A stretch of 64,000 nt of DNA from Coenobita brevimanus (taxonomy: Eukaryota > Arthropoda > Malacostraca > Decapoda > Coenobitidae), in assembly GCA_032717465.1 (NCBI GenBank), contig CM064632.1, positions 21,457,425 to 21,521,424 of the forward strand. Direction: 5' to 3'. Shown in pieces: positions 22,916 through 36,208 of this stretch (its first letter is position 1; every line of letters begins with the position of its first letter). Under the pieces are notes generated by a model. The model ran no database searches, had not been told where the DNA came from, and saw only the letters and a list, made by a program, of their open reading frames with translations. The translations under genes and the position numbers were made by a program.

Positions 22916-23016
22916 ATAGGAAAATGAAACGAAAACAGGAGTACGTTTAGTGAGCAATTGGATGTGATGATAGAGAAATGACGAGAGGAAGGGGAGGAAG
23001 AGAGAGTATAAGCAAA

Positions 23017-23021
<5 letters not shown>

Positions 23022-23087
<66 letters not shown>
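23022..23087. repeat. (GA)n microsatellite
   Basis: Pure 66-bp tract. Confidence 0.95.
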
Positions 23088-23089
<2 letters not shown>

Positions 23090-23094
23090 TGAGT

Positions 23095-23930
23095 GTACAG
23101 CAGGATATGAAACAGTTTTGTGAGGACAGCGAAAATGAGTTTTGGGTGTTGCAAAATGAAGCAATATGACTGTTACAGAAATGAAGTAATAATGTGATAT
23201 TACAAATAATGAAACATTTTATTGTATTGCATAAATGAAGCTGTTGCGAATGTTTTGCAAAATTGTATCTGGTCTGAGTAAATAGCAGAAGGTAAAGCAG
23301 ATTTGCATAATAAAACTGAATTACACGAGTGTATTGCAAAAATGACCCCATATTATTTCACAGATGTAACCGTTTTGGGTGTATTACAAAGATGAAGTTG
23401 TACTGAATTTATTCTACTAATGAAGCCATTGATGCTGTACTGGAAATGGAAAAAAATTGGGGGGTTATCTCAGTAGTGAAGGAGTTTTGCAGTTTTGTAA
23501 AAATGAGCCAGTTTTGTCCTAAAATAATGCAGTTTTTTGTAGTGCTAAAGTAGGGAGCTCTGAATGTACTGTCGTGATGGACTGATTTAGTGTTTGGTAT
23601 GCCACTGAAAATGATATATAGCTGTTTGAATCCATTGTTTGTAAACACAAGTGCCGGATATCTACAGTATATATGTTTATCTATGTCTGTCTGTCTATAT
23701 ATTTATCTATCCATCTTCCTAACTATCTTGGTATTGTCTTAAAAATGAACCAATATTGACTGTACTGGAAGAATAAATAACTTTTGGGAGAACTCCAGGA
23801 ATGAAGTATTTTTGATGTTACAATAATAAAGGTTTTAGTAGAGAGTATATAAATGAAGCAGTTTTTTTACGAGTACAGCAAAAATAAAGCTTTTTCTGAT
23901 ACACTGTTTAGGGAATATTGAAATAAAAAA
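23095..23930. repeat. Degenerate array around AATGAAGCAGTTTT
   Basis: Around twenty diverged units of 28-40 bp contain GCAAAAATGAAG and CAGTTTTG words. A short TCTG/TCTA tract lies at 23670-23715. No coding signal. Confidence 0.55.
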
Positions 23931-23998
23931 AGAGGCATAAATTTTGGATGCCCACGGAGTTGCAAAAACGACTCAGGCTGGTTTTACCCAAGAGATTC

Positions 23999-24180
23999 TT
24001 TTGCTTCCACTGGTGTTGATGATGGTGGTGCTTGTGGTGCTGGTAACGGTGATGATAGTGTTGGTGGTAGTGAAAACGTTGGTGGTGGTGGTAGTGTTAG
24101 TGGTGGTGATAGTGTTGTTGATAATGGTGGTAGTGATAGTGGTTATGGTGGTGGTGGTGGGGGGGGTCCGTGGGGAGGCT
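23999..24180. repeat. Degenerate GGT/GTGATA repeat
   Basis: GGTGGTGATAGTGTTGGTGG-like runs. Similar tracts occur at 26415-26515 and 27115-27560. The reading frame through it is a low-complexity valine run, not a gene. Confidence 0.85.
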
Positions 24181-24284
24181 ATAGTCAGTAAGGTGAATAC
24201 AGCTGGACCTCAGAGCCTCATCGTCCTTTATGCTGTTTCGTGGCGCTTCATACAATTTCAGTCAGACCGGCCATCTCAGCTGCT

Positions 24285-24720
24285 ACAATCTTGCTGTCTG
24301 TCTGTCTGTCTGTTTATTTCTCTGGCTATGTATTTGGCTGTATGTCTGTCAGTGTTTATTAATCACTTTATCTACGTATAGTAGCTGGTTCGTACGCTTC
24401 ATTCAGTCTCCGCTGCATTTTTGTTATATGCGTGTCTGCTTGTCTGTGTACGATTATATGTCTGCCTGCATACATTTATCTGTCTGTCTATCAATATGTA
24501 TGTATGCATGTATGTATAATATAATGTCTTGCGTCACATTTAGTCATCCACGCTGATATTCCCAGTCCATTGAATTTACTGGTAAATCTTTCTGTCTTTT
24601 TATCTGCCAGTCTGTCCTTCTGTCTGTCCGTCTGGCTTTCGGTCAGTATTAGCTGCCTGGTTATCTATTTGTCTATATCTGTCCAGCGGTATTTTTTCGT
24701 CTGTCTTACTATCCCATTGA
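24285..24720. repeat. Degenerate (TCTG)n region
   Basis: Interspersed TCTG, TCTA and TATG tetranucleotides. Non-coding. Confidence 0.7.
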
Positions 24721-26330
24721 TGCGAATATTGCCCTCTGATTCTAGCATTTGGTTTCTGTTCTGCGGTCCTGGTAATATGTTTTTTCATACGGTATGCTAG
24801 CATTTGAACGCACCTTCTTATGTCATATTGGGGATATACCGGCAGCTGCAGACTGATACACACAAACATAGACTCTGCAACATTTCGATTTTCATATGGA
24901 GGGCTCTCGTTGTAAACACTCCTTTCAGATCCCTAGTTATATGGGAAAAGGTTAACCGCTTCACTTTCATGACACCTTTTTTATTTTGTTCATGACCCTA
25001 CCTGACGATTTTATTCGGATTGAGAGGGAATTTTGTAACTGTCGTGGTTATATGTAGCCTTCGTTAACCTCTTCATTACGGGACATCGCCCCAAATATGA
25101 GTAAACTCGCCTGGTTGCAGCAATATTAAGTGCAAAATACGCCATGGGATTGAAAGGGGTTAAGTTCGGTCATCACTTTGCCTGCAGTTAGGAAGTGAGA
25201 TTCAGTAATGGCCGTAATTGGTGCTGAGGCTCGTATGTTGTAATCAAGGACGGAGAGGTGTAGACAAGCTCTCAGCTTTTGAGGTGAACATGTGTGGATC
25301 GTTCATTATTACTGTATTTTATTACCCTGCATCCCACATTACAGAGTGCAGTCAGCAGTGATATACCGGTAGAGACCATGCTTGTTCTGTCTTCGTCTAG
25401 CGGTCTAAAATTGTCGACAAATACAAGGGGCTTGAGATCCCCTTGGCGATGGCAGGCTTAATGATATCTCCTCACAGACAGATAATGATGCGGAGATAGA
25501 GGTAACAATTGTTTGTACATAGGCATTAACGCTCTCCTATAACTCACTGTCAATTGAATGAAATGGTATGGTGTTTGCTGGAACAGAGTACTCATTGTGT
25601 TAACCATGAGTTAATGGTGACAATATTAACATCCTCAGCCTGGTGTATGCATTGAGCTACAGTAATTCTTTTTTTTTTTTTTTTTTTTTTTTAAGAACAG
25701 AGGAAGGGAAACAACTGAATAATAAAAAAAATAATCCATACACCAGATTACTGTTATCTTCCCTTCATAAATTATCTGTAACAGTTGGACTTGAACAGCT
25801 GTTGGTTGAAGTTTGGAGGGAAACAGCTCTGGGGAAGCGAGTTGGAATACTATACAGAAGACGTGGGTATAAAGGGGTTAATACGTAAGCAGAATTACTG
25901 CTGACACCAGAACGAAGGACCTACAGGAAATATTCACACATAGGCCTATATCAACAAAATAGTATACAAAACGTGTGAGAACAAAAACAGGGAATAGGCC
26001 TACACTAGAATATGGAAATGATTATACAAAAATATACATACAGGGATGCATACTCATATGAATACGTAATATACATACAGCACTGCATACAAAAGAATAT
26101 TAAAAAGTAGACGATGATGATGGGCATGGTGTATATAAACAGAAACAGATCATACATGTGAATATATACATGCAAGTGAATAAACACAAACGTATATATA
26201 AAATTTGCACACGAATATATACTGAAGTATACATAGGGACATGCAAGTGTGTAGTAGCAGAAATTTACATGCGAATATTCAGACTCTCTCAAAGCTCGAA
26301 ACAGCCGCCTCAAAGCAGTCCAAATCAGTG
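24721..26330. other. No gene seen
   Basis: Unassigned. Includes one CAATTGAATGAAATGG block near 25551 related to the AGCTGAATAAAATCGTC repeat, a T24 run at 25669-25692, and an A+T-rich stretch with repeated AATATACATAC words at 26020-26270. Confidence 0.35.
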
Positions 26331-26544
26331 AAGCATGAGAAAAGCACCTGACAACCGGAATATGGAGGTCCCGCCCCACGCCTCCCTAGTGGGATGGTCC
26401 GGGCTTTTGGCAGGGTGTGTTTGTGATAGTGGTGGGGTTGTAATTATAGTTACGGTGGTGGTAGTGGCTGCTGTAAGGTATATCTATAGTGGTGGTATTA
26501 GTGATGGTGATATTGATGCCGGATCATGGAGCAGATTTTCGTCC

Positions 26545-26705
26545 ATTATGACATACTCTAGTAGCTCAGTGGCAGAAAAAGACAATGCTACAACTCATCT
26601 TTTCCATAGTGCGTTTTTGTGACCATCGTAGTATCCCTAGCGTGAATTTGTTTTTACGGCTCAGCTTTCAAGATGGAGAGATGGCAGTTTTAGGTCCAGG
26701 TTGTT
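26545..26705 (+). mobile_element. Foldback family 1 copy, truncated
   Basis: Contains TAGCTCAGTGGCAGAAAAAG, CATAGTGCGTTTTTGTGAC, GCTCAGCTTTCAAGATGG and AGATGGCAGTTTTAGGTCCA in family order. The left terminal repeat is missing. Confidence 0.6.
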
Positions 26706-27120
26706 GTTGTTCATCAGTCCTGATCTGTCTGACCCAGCAGACCCATCAACAGTAAGCAAAACAACATTCCCTGCTGGGCCATTCCGTGCAGTGAACCGTT
26801 CCCTTGCGGCTGACAGTGCCCCACTGTTTTGAGGCGGGGGAAAAAAATGTGGAGGTTTCGTTCCTGGATGGACGGCGCATTGGCGTCTCTCCACCCAGTT
26901 AACAGGGACACCATAGTAGGCTCCTTATCACCTTGTTATTTGGTTAAATGTTACCACACAGCTTGTCACAGTGTAGAGCCACCTGAAGTGAAAAGAAGAG
27001 GGAAAAAAATGTGACACGGAGGAAAAGCCGAAGTAGGAGGAGAGGACGGCAGACACAGGGATACAATCATACAGGTGAAGAAAGAAGTAGGCAGCACTAC
27101 AGGTGAATGGATGGTGGTCG
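26706..27120 (-). repeat. Dispersed repeat family 3, copy 3
   Basis: Read on the minus strand from 27120: ACCACCATCCATTCACC, TAGTGCTGCCTACTTCTT, CACTTCAGGTGGCTCTACAC and GTGACAAGC follow in the same order as copy 1. Beyond this, 26706-26940 is a further ~230 bp not seen in copy 1. It may belong to the same element or be flank. Confidence 0.6.
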
Positions 27121-27560
27121 CCACCACCGTAAAAACAATATAGTAATTGTGTTTGTGATAATTTGTTGTGGTAGTTGTGGTTGTGGAGATGCGTTGGTGG
27201 TAGTGGCTGTGGTGATGCGTTGGTGGTAGTGGCTGTGGTGATGCGTTGGTGGTCGTGGCTGTGGTGAATTTGTGGTGAATGTGGTGTTGGCTGTGGTTAT
27301 GGTGGTGATGGTGGTGGCTGTACGGTAGTGGTGATACAGGTAGTGATAATAATGACTGTGGTAGTAGTGGAGATTGTGGTTATGGTGATAGTGGTCGCGT
27401 TGTTGGTCATTTTGGTGATGGTGATGATAGTGTTTGTGGTGGTGTCATTTTGGTGAGGGCGGGGGGTAATGGACTTTATGTGATGGATTTATGGTGCTGT
27501 TTTTGGTTGATGAGTGGTGACAGTATTGTGGTAGTGAAGGGTGTGCTGATGGTAGCTGTG
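27121..27560. repeat. GTGGTGATGCG repeats
   Basis: Degenerate GGT/GGTGAT array. A near-perfect ~30-bp unit (GTGGCTGTGGTGATGCGTTG) is repeated three times at 27190-27262. Confidence 0.8.
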
Positions 27561-27949
27561 ATGGTAGTGAGACATCGAACAAAACTAGCTATTACTCATT
27601 CCATCAACCCTTTCACCTCGATTTTCTCTTTGTTAACTATAATAATTTCTTTATTCCAGCGCTTTCTCTCAACATATCCACCACACCAGCCACAAGCTTG
27701 CATCAGCTGACAACACTACCTGAACCTTTGTCTTCAACTTATCCACCACTTATTCCTTCATCAACTCATCATTAAATTCAACTCATCCACCCCACGAAGA
27801 GCTCTTTCCTTCAACAGTCAATCAGTATCCATGAACTCATCCACCTTACATGACAAGCAACTTCATTTTTCGTCAGCTCAGCCACCTCACACTCCTGCCA
27901 CACCTCTCGTCAGCTTATCTACCTCAGCCACCTCTCCTTACCTCAGTTC

Positions 27950-29330
27950 AACCTCACACACCTGCCTCACCCACGTCCACCTCACACACCTGCCTCACCC
28001 ACGTCCACCTCACACACCTGCTTCACCCACGTCCACCTCACACACCTGCCTCTCCCAAGTCCATTTTACACACCTACCTCACCCACGTCCACCTCACATA
28101 CCTGCCTCATCCACGTCCACCTTACCTGCCTCACCCACGTCCACCTCACATACCTGCCTCATCCACGTCCAACTTACACACCTACCTCACCCATGTCCAC
28201 CTCACACACCTGCCTCACCCACGCCTACCTTACACACCTGCCTCACCCACGTCCACCTCACACACCTCCCTGTCCACCTCACACGCCGACTCGTACCTCA
28301 CCCACGTCCACTTCAAACACCTGCTCCACCCACATCCATCTTATACACCTGCCTCACACATCGGCCTCTCTCACCACACACACCTGCCTTATCCACCACA
28401 CACACCCTCCTCACCCACCACATACAGCTACCTGACCCACCTCACACACCTGCCTCTCCCACCTCACACACCTGCCTCTCCCACCTCACACACCTGCCTC
28501 TCCCACCTCACACACCTGCCTCTCCCACCTCACACACCTGTCTCTCCCACCTCACACACTTGCCTCTCCCACCTCACACACTTGCCTCACCCACCACACA
28601 CACTTGCATCACCCACCTCACACACCTGCCTCTCCCACCTCACACACCTGCCTCTCCCACCACACACACCTGCCTCACCCACCACACACACCTGCCTCAC
28701 CCACCTCACACACCTGCCTCACCCACCTCACACACTTGCCTCACCCACCTCACCCACCTGCCTCACCCACCTCACACACCTGCCTCACCCACCTCACACA
28801 CCTGCCTCACCCACCTCACACACTTGCCTCACCCACCACACACACCTGCCTCACCCACCACACACACCTGCATCACCCACCACACACACCTGCATCACCC
28901 ACCACGCAACCTATCTCCCAACACACAACCTGTCTCCCACCACACACACCTTCCTCACCCACCACACACACCTTCCTCACCCACCACACACACCTGCCTC
29001 TTCCACCTCATACTCCTGCCTCTCCCACCACACACACCTCCCTCACCCACCACACACACCAGTCTCGCCCACCACACACGCCTGCTTCACCCACCACACA
29101 CAACTGCCTCACCCACCACAAACACAAGTCTCACCCACATCACTTCAGCATTCCCACCACACACATCTGCCTCACCCGCCACACACACCTGCCTTTTCCG
29201 CCTCACATAGCTGCCTCGCCTATCACACACACCTAGCTCACCCACCACACACACACACACCAGTCTTGCCCATATCACTTCAACATTTCCACCTCACACA
29301 CCTCTCTCATCTCACACATCAACCTTATCT
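27950..29330. repeat. 1.4-kb CACACCTGCCTCACCCAC minisatellite
   Basis: A proximal part (27950-28330) has 28-bp units containing CACCCACGTCCACCTCACAC. The distal part (28430-29130) has 22-bp units containing CACACCTGCCTCACCCAC, with fading copies to 29330. All three plus-strand frames stay open for hundreds of codons because the unit lacks stops. The resulting His/Thr/Pro-rich proteins are artefacts. Confidence 0.95.
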
Positions 29331-29801
29331 AACTGCCTCACCTCTCCGTCAACTCATCCATCTCAGCCACCCACACCTGCCTGCACCTTCTGTCAGCCAC
29401 AGCTCAGAGATTAATAGGACCATCAGGCCACATCTTATCAGCCAGTGATGAATTAGTGTCCCCCTGGTGGTGTCGGCGGCCCAATTGCTGAACGACTCTC
29501 CCATTAACTCCACAAAAATCATTGATGAAATATACTGCCACTCAACTTTAAGTGTATCTCATCAATGGATCAATCCCATAAGGTATTGTGTTTTAGGTTG
29601 TTCTTGCTTACTCCAGACGATTTTACGACCTGTCTCCTTAGATATCGTTTTTACTGACATGGTGAAGGGTACTAGCAGCTCCTCCAGGTCTGAGAGTCCC
29701 TAGTTGAATTAGGCTAAATCACCTGGATGTTACAAGATTGAGTTATATTGTATGTCATGATAGGAAAATGGTTAATCCAGTGATGAAGGATTCTCTCGAT
29801 T

Positions 29802-29880
<79 letters not shown>

Positions 29881-30430
29881 AATATAAGAAGAAGAATCAG
29901 TATAAGGAATTCTGCTACGCTATTCTAACTTAAACCAAACGATTTTATTCAGCTGAGAGTGGGTCATAGGAGCCTTAGTATTGATAGTTACCATTTACCT
30001 TCTCATGGTCAGGATAACTCTAGTACTCTCTTCCAGGTAATGACAGTCGATATTTTTCTTTTCTTGCTTTTTTTTTTTTCTGAGAATGGGTCTTAGGAGC
30101 TTGAATGTTATTACTGATACTCTTAACAGGATGATGATTAGTAGAAGGAAGAGGGCGAGGATGAGATTGATGATGATGATTGATGACGATGACGACGACA
30201 ATTATTGATAATGATGATTTTACGAATGACTGTGATGATGATGATTTTACGATTGATGATGATGATGATGAATGATAACAGACACACTCTAATAACAAAC
30301 AGGAAGGCAAGCCACTGATTTTTATTGTAATAGGAGTGGAAATGAACGAGGCTAATTCACGACCTGTATGCACTGTTAAAATAAAGCCGTTTTCTGGATG
30401 ACTAGCGAGACTCAGGCACTTCACCTTTGT

Positions 30431-30434
<4 letters not shown>
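29331..30434. other. No gene seen; (CA)n and family blocks
   Basis: Holds a (CA)n at 29806-29878 and an inverted AGCTGAATAAAATCG block at 29940-29955. It also has a TCTCATGGTCAGGATAACTC word (30001) shared with 57455, and a GATGAT-rich tract at 30160-30275. Confidence 0.45.

Positions 30435-30467
<33 letters not shown>
30435..30467. repeat. (GA)n microsatellite
   Basis: Pure tract. Confidence 0.95.
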
Positions 30468-30469
<2 letters not shown>

Positions 30470-31507
30470 AGTAAACTATAATAAGCGAAGTAAATAGGTG
30501 AAGAATAAATGCAAGAAACCCCTTCAAGATTCCCAGCTTATTGCGAGTAGCCTAACTTCTCATATTCTGCCAAAATTTTCTCCATCAAACATTTCTATTT
30601 CGCCGTAATATTCGACTTTATAGAAATATATCTGAGCTTATACCTATCTTTTATTTAATCTTTAGGCAATATACTCCTAGCTCGCTTCATGTGACTTCCT
30701 GTATTTTCCCTACGGTAGTTATGACAAAAATGTGAAGGGAATCAGGCCTGGTGTTTGGTGTTTATGTGTATCAGCCGCGTTTACAGCAACAGAAACAGCT
30801 CCATGCGTATCAAATAATATCCAGATTTTCCAGCCATTTCTATGTATTTCAGAACTATAATTCATTTCATTTTACCATTGCACTCAGTATCAAAAGCTTC
30901 TATATTATTAACGACAATTTCCATCAGTCCTACATCAAATATTCTGCCAGTTTTTCTATATACCAAGAACCTCATCGAATATTCTGCCACAGTTTTTCTA
31001 TACATCAAAACCTGCATCAAATATTCTGCCACAGTTTTCATATATACACCCAAATCTACTTCGTGTTATGGGGTAAATCTTTCGGCCAATGGTCCCTGCT
31101 GACACCCCACCCGCCTCTCAGCAGTCGCATTGGCGGTGGCTGTGACGGTGGCGCTGGGGGTAATGCGACAAGGGTGTGGCGTAGATCAGGTAAAGGCATA
31201 CACACAACACTGGGCTTGACTATCCTGTGAACACTTAGCATCAACACACCCCACACTTAACTTCTACACACCCTACACACATAGACAGTATTCCCTTGAA
31301 ACCAGAGACGTTGATTTTCCATGTTCGTGTCAGCTTCAGTGAGTAACTTTATGAGAGGCGTGCAGAGGAAAAGTTAGTGAAGGCCACATGTAGTAATCCC
31401 CTTACCCTGTGGATTTTCTTTCTAGATAACATCACATTGCTTAATTCAGTTTATGTGTAAGTTGTATCTGCTCTTTCCAACTCGAAATGTTTACTCTAGG
31501 TCCTTTG
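30468..31507. other. No gene seen
   Basis: A short three-unit repeat around CATCAAATATTCTGCCA (30930-31045) is the only pattern. Open frames through it are repeat-derived. Confidence 0.4.
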
Positions 31508-31695
31508 TAAGGAAACTCCCTAGCACCTTTTCCTTAGCGACTTGATTTGTCATACTGCAGAATTAGTTTTTCGATTTGTGATATTTCCTACATTCGAACA
31601 TCGATATAATATGCATATACATACAAGAGAACAGTAATGTGCCATGTCCAGAAATAATATGGTAAGGAAGAGGTGTTAGGATCAATCTTTGCCGA
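31508..31695. mobile_element. Foldback family 2 copy
   Basis: The left terminus AAGGAAACTCCCTAGCACCT, continuing through CCTTAGCGACTTGATTT, is inverted relative to GGTAAGGAAGAGGTGTTAGG at 31661-31680. Length ~180 bp, no coding capacity. Confidence 0.65.
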
Positions 31696-31928
31696 TCAGG
31701 ATATAGGCCAAGGATGAATACAAGCGTGTGAAGATAGCAAGAATTTAAGATGATTTGCGTCTTCGGGTTTCATAGGCTAATCGTCCACCCCAAGAGAGGA
31801 AAGAAGGGATACAAACATAGCCCCAGCCGTAGTTCAATCACGGTAGTTCAGATATGACAGAAAGGAAATTGCAAAACTACGATACACGACATTCGACAGT
31901 CAGTTTAGGTACATATCACGCAGTCCTC

Positions 31929-32585
31929 CTCCTCCTCCTCCTCCTCCTCCTCATCCTCATCATCATCATCATCATCATCATCATTCTTATAATCATCATC
32001 GTCGTCGTCGTCGTCATCATCATCATCATTCTTATAATCATCATCGTCGTCGTCGTCGTCGTCATCATCATCATCATCATTCTTATAATCATCATCGTCG
32101 TCGTCGTCGTCATCATCATCATCATCATTCTTATAATCATCATCGTCGTCGTCGTCGTCGTCATCATCATCATCATCATTCTTATAATCATCATCGTCGT
32201 CGTCGTCGTCATCATCATCATCATCATCATTCTTATAATCATCATCGTCGTCGTCGTCGTCGTCATCATCATCATCATCATTCTTATAATCATCATCGTC
32301 GTCGTCGTCGTCGTCATCATCATCATCATCATTCTTATAATCATCATCGTCGTCGTCGTCGTCGTCATCATCATCATCATCATTCTTATAATCATCATCG
32401 TCGTCGTCGTCGTCGTCATCATCATCATCATCATTCTTATAATCATCATCGTCGTCGTCGTCGTCATCATCATCATCATCATTCTTATAATCATCATCGT
32501 CGTCGTCGTCGTCATCATCATCATCATCATTTTTATAATCATCATCGTCGTCGTCGTCGTCGTCATCATCGTCGTCGTCATCATC
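31929..32585. repeat. Composite (TCG)n/(TCA)n satellite
   Basis: About a dozen units of 51-60 bp, each made of TCATCA, four to six TCG, five to six TCA, then TTCTTATAA. The invariant TTCTTATAA spacer with variable triplet runs on both sides shows that whole units were duplicated and the triplet runs slipped independently. Minus-strand open frames encode poly-Asp with YKN interruptions or poly-Met/Thr; I treat them as artefacts. Confidence 0.95.
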
Positions 32586-33220
32586 ACCCAATGCCTCTCT
32601 CGGATTCCCAATACATGCACATCATGATTGGCCGTATCCTAATCATTATACCTTCTCATTACACCACAAATGAGCATCGTGGCTTCCCGTATCAGTGAAA
32701 CCAACAGAAGTTGATTGAAATTCGTCATTCCGTCAGCGAATCACGGCATCAGTAAAAATCAGTCACAGCAAAGCAAAAACATCAATTCTTCAGTGGTAAA
32801 ATCAGCCGTATCAAAGAAAAAACATCGTATTATTATCTTTCTCATCAGTAAAATCAGTCATATCAAAGCAAAAAACTATTATTAACGATTTCAGTAGTAA
32901 AATAAGCCATATCAAAGCAAGAACATCGTATTATTAAATAGTCCATTAGTAAAATTAGTCATGGCAAGGTAAAAACATCACTTTTTAAGTCGTTCACTTG
33001 TAAAATCAGTCGTATCAGAACTATAAATTATTAGTAACTCTCTGCGGTGAAGCTTTTTTTTTTTCTTCTTCTTTTTTTACCGCCACACGATTTTATTCAC
33101 CCGGGGAAAAGCCGTATAGAAATAACAAAGGTTGCTATGACAGTGAAAGAAACTCACGAGACAGGTATTAACAGAAACCAGATACAAGAGTTTTCCTGAT
33201 CATGAGACGGTTTATGAAGG

Positions 33221-33221
<1 letters not shown>
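32586..33221. repeat. Degenerate AGTAAAATCAGTCATATCAA repeats
   Basis: Units of ~60 bp with GTAAAATCAGTCATATCAAA and AAAACATC recur at 32745, 32800, 32850, 32895, 32945 and 33000. An inverted AGCTGAATAAAATCG-type block lies at 33088-33100. Confidence 0.6.

Positions 33222-33310
<89 letters not shown>
33222..33310. repeat. (TC)n microsatellite, 89 bp
   Basis: Pure tract. Confidence 0.95.
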
Positions 33311-33315
<5 letters not shown>

Positions 33316-33464
33316 GCTGGTAGTTCGAATATATATTTTTTAACTGCCCTTTGGTACATAGAGGCACATAAATGTTTCCGTATTACCTGGCGTAAAATCA
33401 CAGGTGGGAATTGCGTATGGTATGCTGGCAGTTTCACGTGGTGTAGCCTAGGTAGGGTTTTGTA

Positions 33465-33468
<4 letters not shown>

Positions 33469-33524
<56 letters not shown>
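33469..33524. repeat. (TG)n microsatellite
   Basis: Pure tract, with a shorter TG cluster again at 33598-33640. Confidence 0.95.
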
Positions 33525-33526
<2 letters not shown>

Positions 33527-33769
33527 GCGCTTCATTGTCATGCTGCTTCCCCTCCCTTTTCTGTGATACTGGCAGGCTTTCGTAACGTTGTATGTATGTG
33601 TGTGTGTGTGTGTGGTTGGGTGTGGGTGTGTTTTATTTGAGTGTGTTTAGAATGTTAGTTTCATGTTCTTACTTTCCTCTTCCTTTTTGTATTTGCAACA
33701 GTCAGCTTCTTATAACTCTCAGCTCGCTATAAACCTTTGGGGTTAGCAGGAATATAATGCTGACCGACC

Positions 33770-33771
<2 letters not shown>

Positions 33772-33818
<47 letters not shown>
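33772..33818. repeat. (GA)n microsatellite
   Basis: Pure tract, followed at 33850-33870 by an AGCTAAATAAAGTCGTCTGG block. Confidence 0.95.
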
Positions 33819-33820
<2 letters not shown>

Positions 33821-34329
33821 AGCACACACAGGCGCTTATAACTCACTCTAAGCTAAATAAAGTCGTCTGGCTTTAGTTGGAACAGATTACTATATACGGT
33901 ATTTCCGAACTAGAGAGGGTTAGAAAGGCAAAAATAACTCTTCCTTAAATATTCATATAGTTAGTTTAACCCCTTGAGACCGATGACCTATTTTCACTTT
34001 TTTTTTTTTTTGTCTTCACATTTATTTATTTATATATTTATTTTTTTGTTTACATCTGAGGGACTTTTCGTACTGAAGATGCTAGATATACCTTTAATTA
34101 ATCCTGTGTTACCTGGCCATTCTCTTCAAGGGAATAAAAATGGTCTCGTAGCTTAATGAAAACGAAAAATAATATCCCTGGGCTGTGCAGGTGAACAGAC
34201 GATAGGAATCTCGCGTTATAAGGTCCAGTCGTATATCGAATTACCCGAATCGTATTTCGAATCACCCCCTTTTGCTTCTGAACCCTTCAGTACGATGTTG
34301 TAATATACGATGCATTCTTGACGCCTTCA

Positions 34330-34483
34330 GATTTCCTAACACCTTTTCTTTAGCGACTTATGCACAGTACACCCTAGTATCTCTTGTATATATCTAAGTT
34401 GAAACGATATAAAGAAAATACAGAAGAACGCTAAGGTGTAATATGGAAAAAAATTGCCAAGGAAAAGGTGCTACGGAGCCTCC
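34330..34483. mobile_element. Foldback family 2 copy
   Basis: GATTTCCTAACACCTTTTCT on the left is inverted relative to CAAGGAAAAGGTGCTACGGA at 34458-34477. Same layout as 31508 and 51311. Confidence 0.6.
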
Positions 34484-34780
34484 AGTGCCTTACAGTGCTG
34501 TGTTGTCCTTTGAAGTCTTGCTGCCGCCAAACGATTTTATTCAGCTTAGAGACCACGTCATTGGGCTTAAAATAGTCTCCATGAACCCCTTCATCACAAA
34601 AGCTTCTTACGTCATTCACTCCATTTACCAGCGGACAATTTCAAACTCTGACTTCTTATACTTTGTTCACTTTAACTTGGCCTAAAGGTACAGCTTCGGT
34701 CAGATTTTTGTGATACAGTTAGCACTGCCAACGCCAAAGTGTCTGAGGTTCAGAGTTCGAGAATTTCGACTCGCGTGTCT

Positions 34781-35276
<496 letters not shown>

Positions 35277-36208
35277 TATACACCTAAGGCATGGTAACAG
35301 ACGGAGTATCTCCCTATCTTATTATAATCATGACCAGTATTTCTATGAAATATGTAATCTATATCCTTCTATATAATTATGTAAAAAACTAGTGATTTTA
35401 TTATTACTTTACTTCCATCTCACATGAATTAATGTGGTTAGGCAGCAAAGTATTACATTTACCCAGAATACATCCTATACTTGTATAGTCATAGCTGGGA
35501 AACGCTAACAGGTAACATTTTACTATATGCCTTGCCCTTTGCAGTTGACCTTTTAATTTCAAACTACATTTGTGTAGCAAATAGGTGATGAAAGTATAGC
35601 ACACCTGTGTCTCGTGTGTAAGCTGTGAAACACACGGATGGTCGGGTCTCCTTACATTTTGTCTAAGCTATAGGTTAGTCACATAAATGACGGATGCTAC
35701 CACGACGTGGATAAGCTTCTTATTTTAAATCATGGTTGGTAAAGTAAAATCAATATATAGTTTTCTCTTAATAATATTATAATCGTAATAATAAACACTG
35801 AAGGAGATGAAAGACTCAATTGCTCTGATATTTACTATTACCATACTTAATATCCAGTCCACCCACCATTTATCACAATCACTTTCTGTAGCCTCCGCGT
35901 AATTGATGCCACAAGCTTTTGCATCAGTTCGAGAATTTCGACTCGCGCGTCTGACACTGATAGAGAGGGAGGGAGGGAGGGAATCATCCGAGATTTCTTT
36001 GTATCATACGGATCTGAGGGTTACCAGTCCCCGGGAAAATACGGTATGGACAGGAAAAAGCAAAACCTGGAGTTGAGAGGCAGCATCATCGTTCTGCGTC
36101 ATAATGGGCTGTCTATACTTGCTATCGCTCAGCGACTTGGCCAGGCACCAAGGACCGTTGCCAAATGGATTACGAGGTGGAACACCAACGGAAACCTAAA
36201 CGACCTGC

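Noticed and set aside
27831..29448. Open frames of 459 and 532 codons (His/Thr/Pro-rich)
   Set aside because: They overlap each other in different frames over the 22/28-bp minisatellite; a stop-free repeat unit explains them and no conserved domain is present.
31854..32627. Poly-Asp protein with YKNDDDD motifs, resembling an epitope-tag-like or acidic protein
   Set aside because: It is a translation of TCG/TCA triplets with a TTCTTATAA spacer; other frames and the other strand are equally open.
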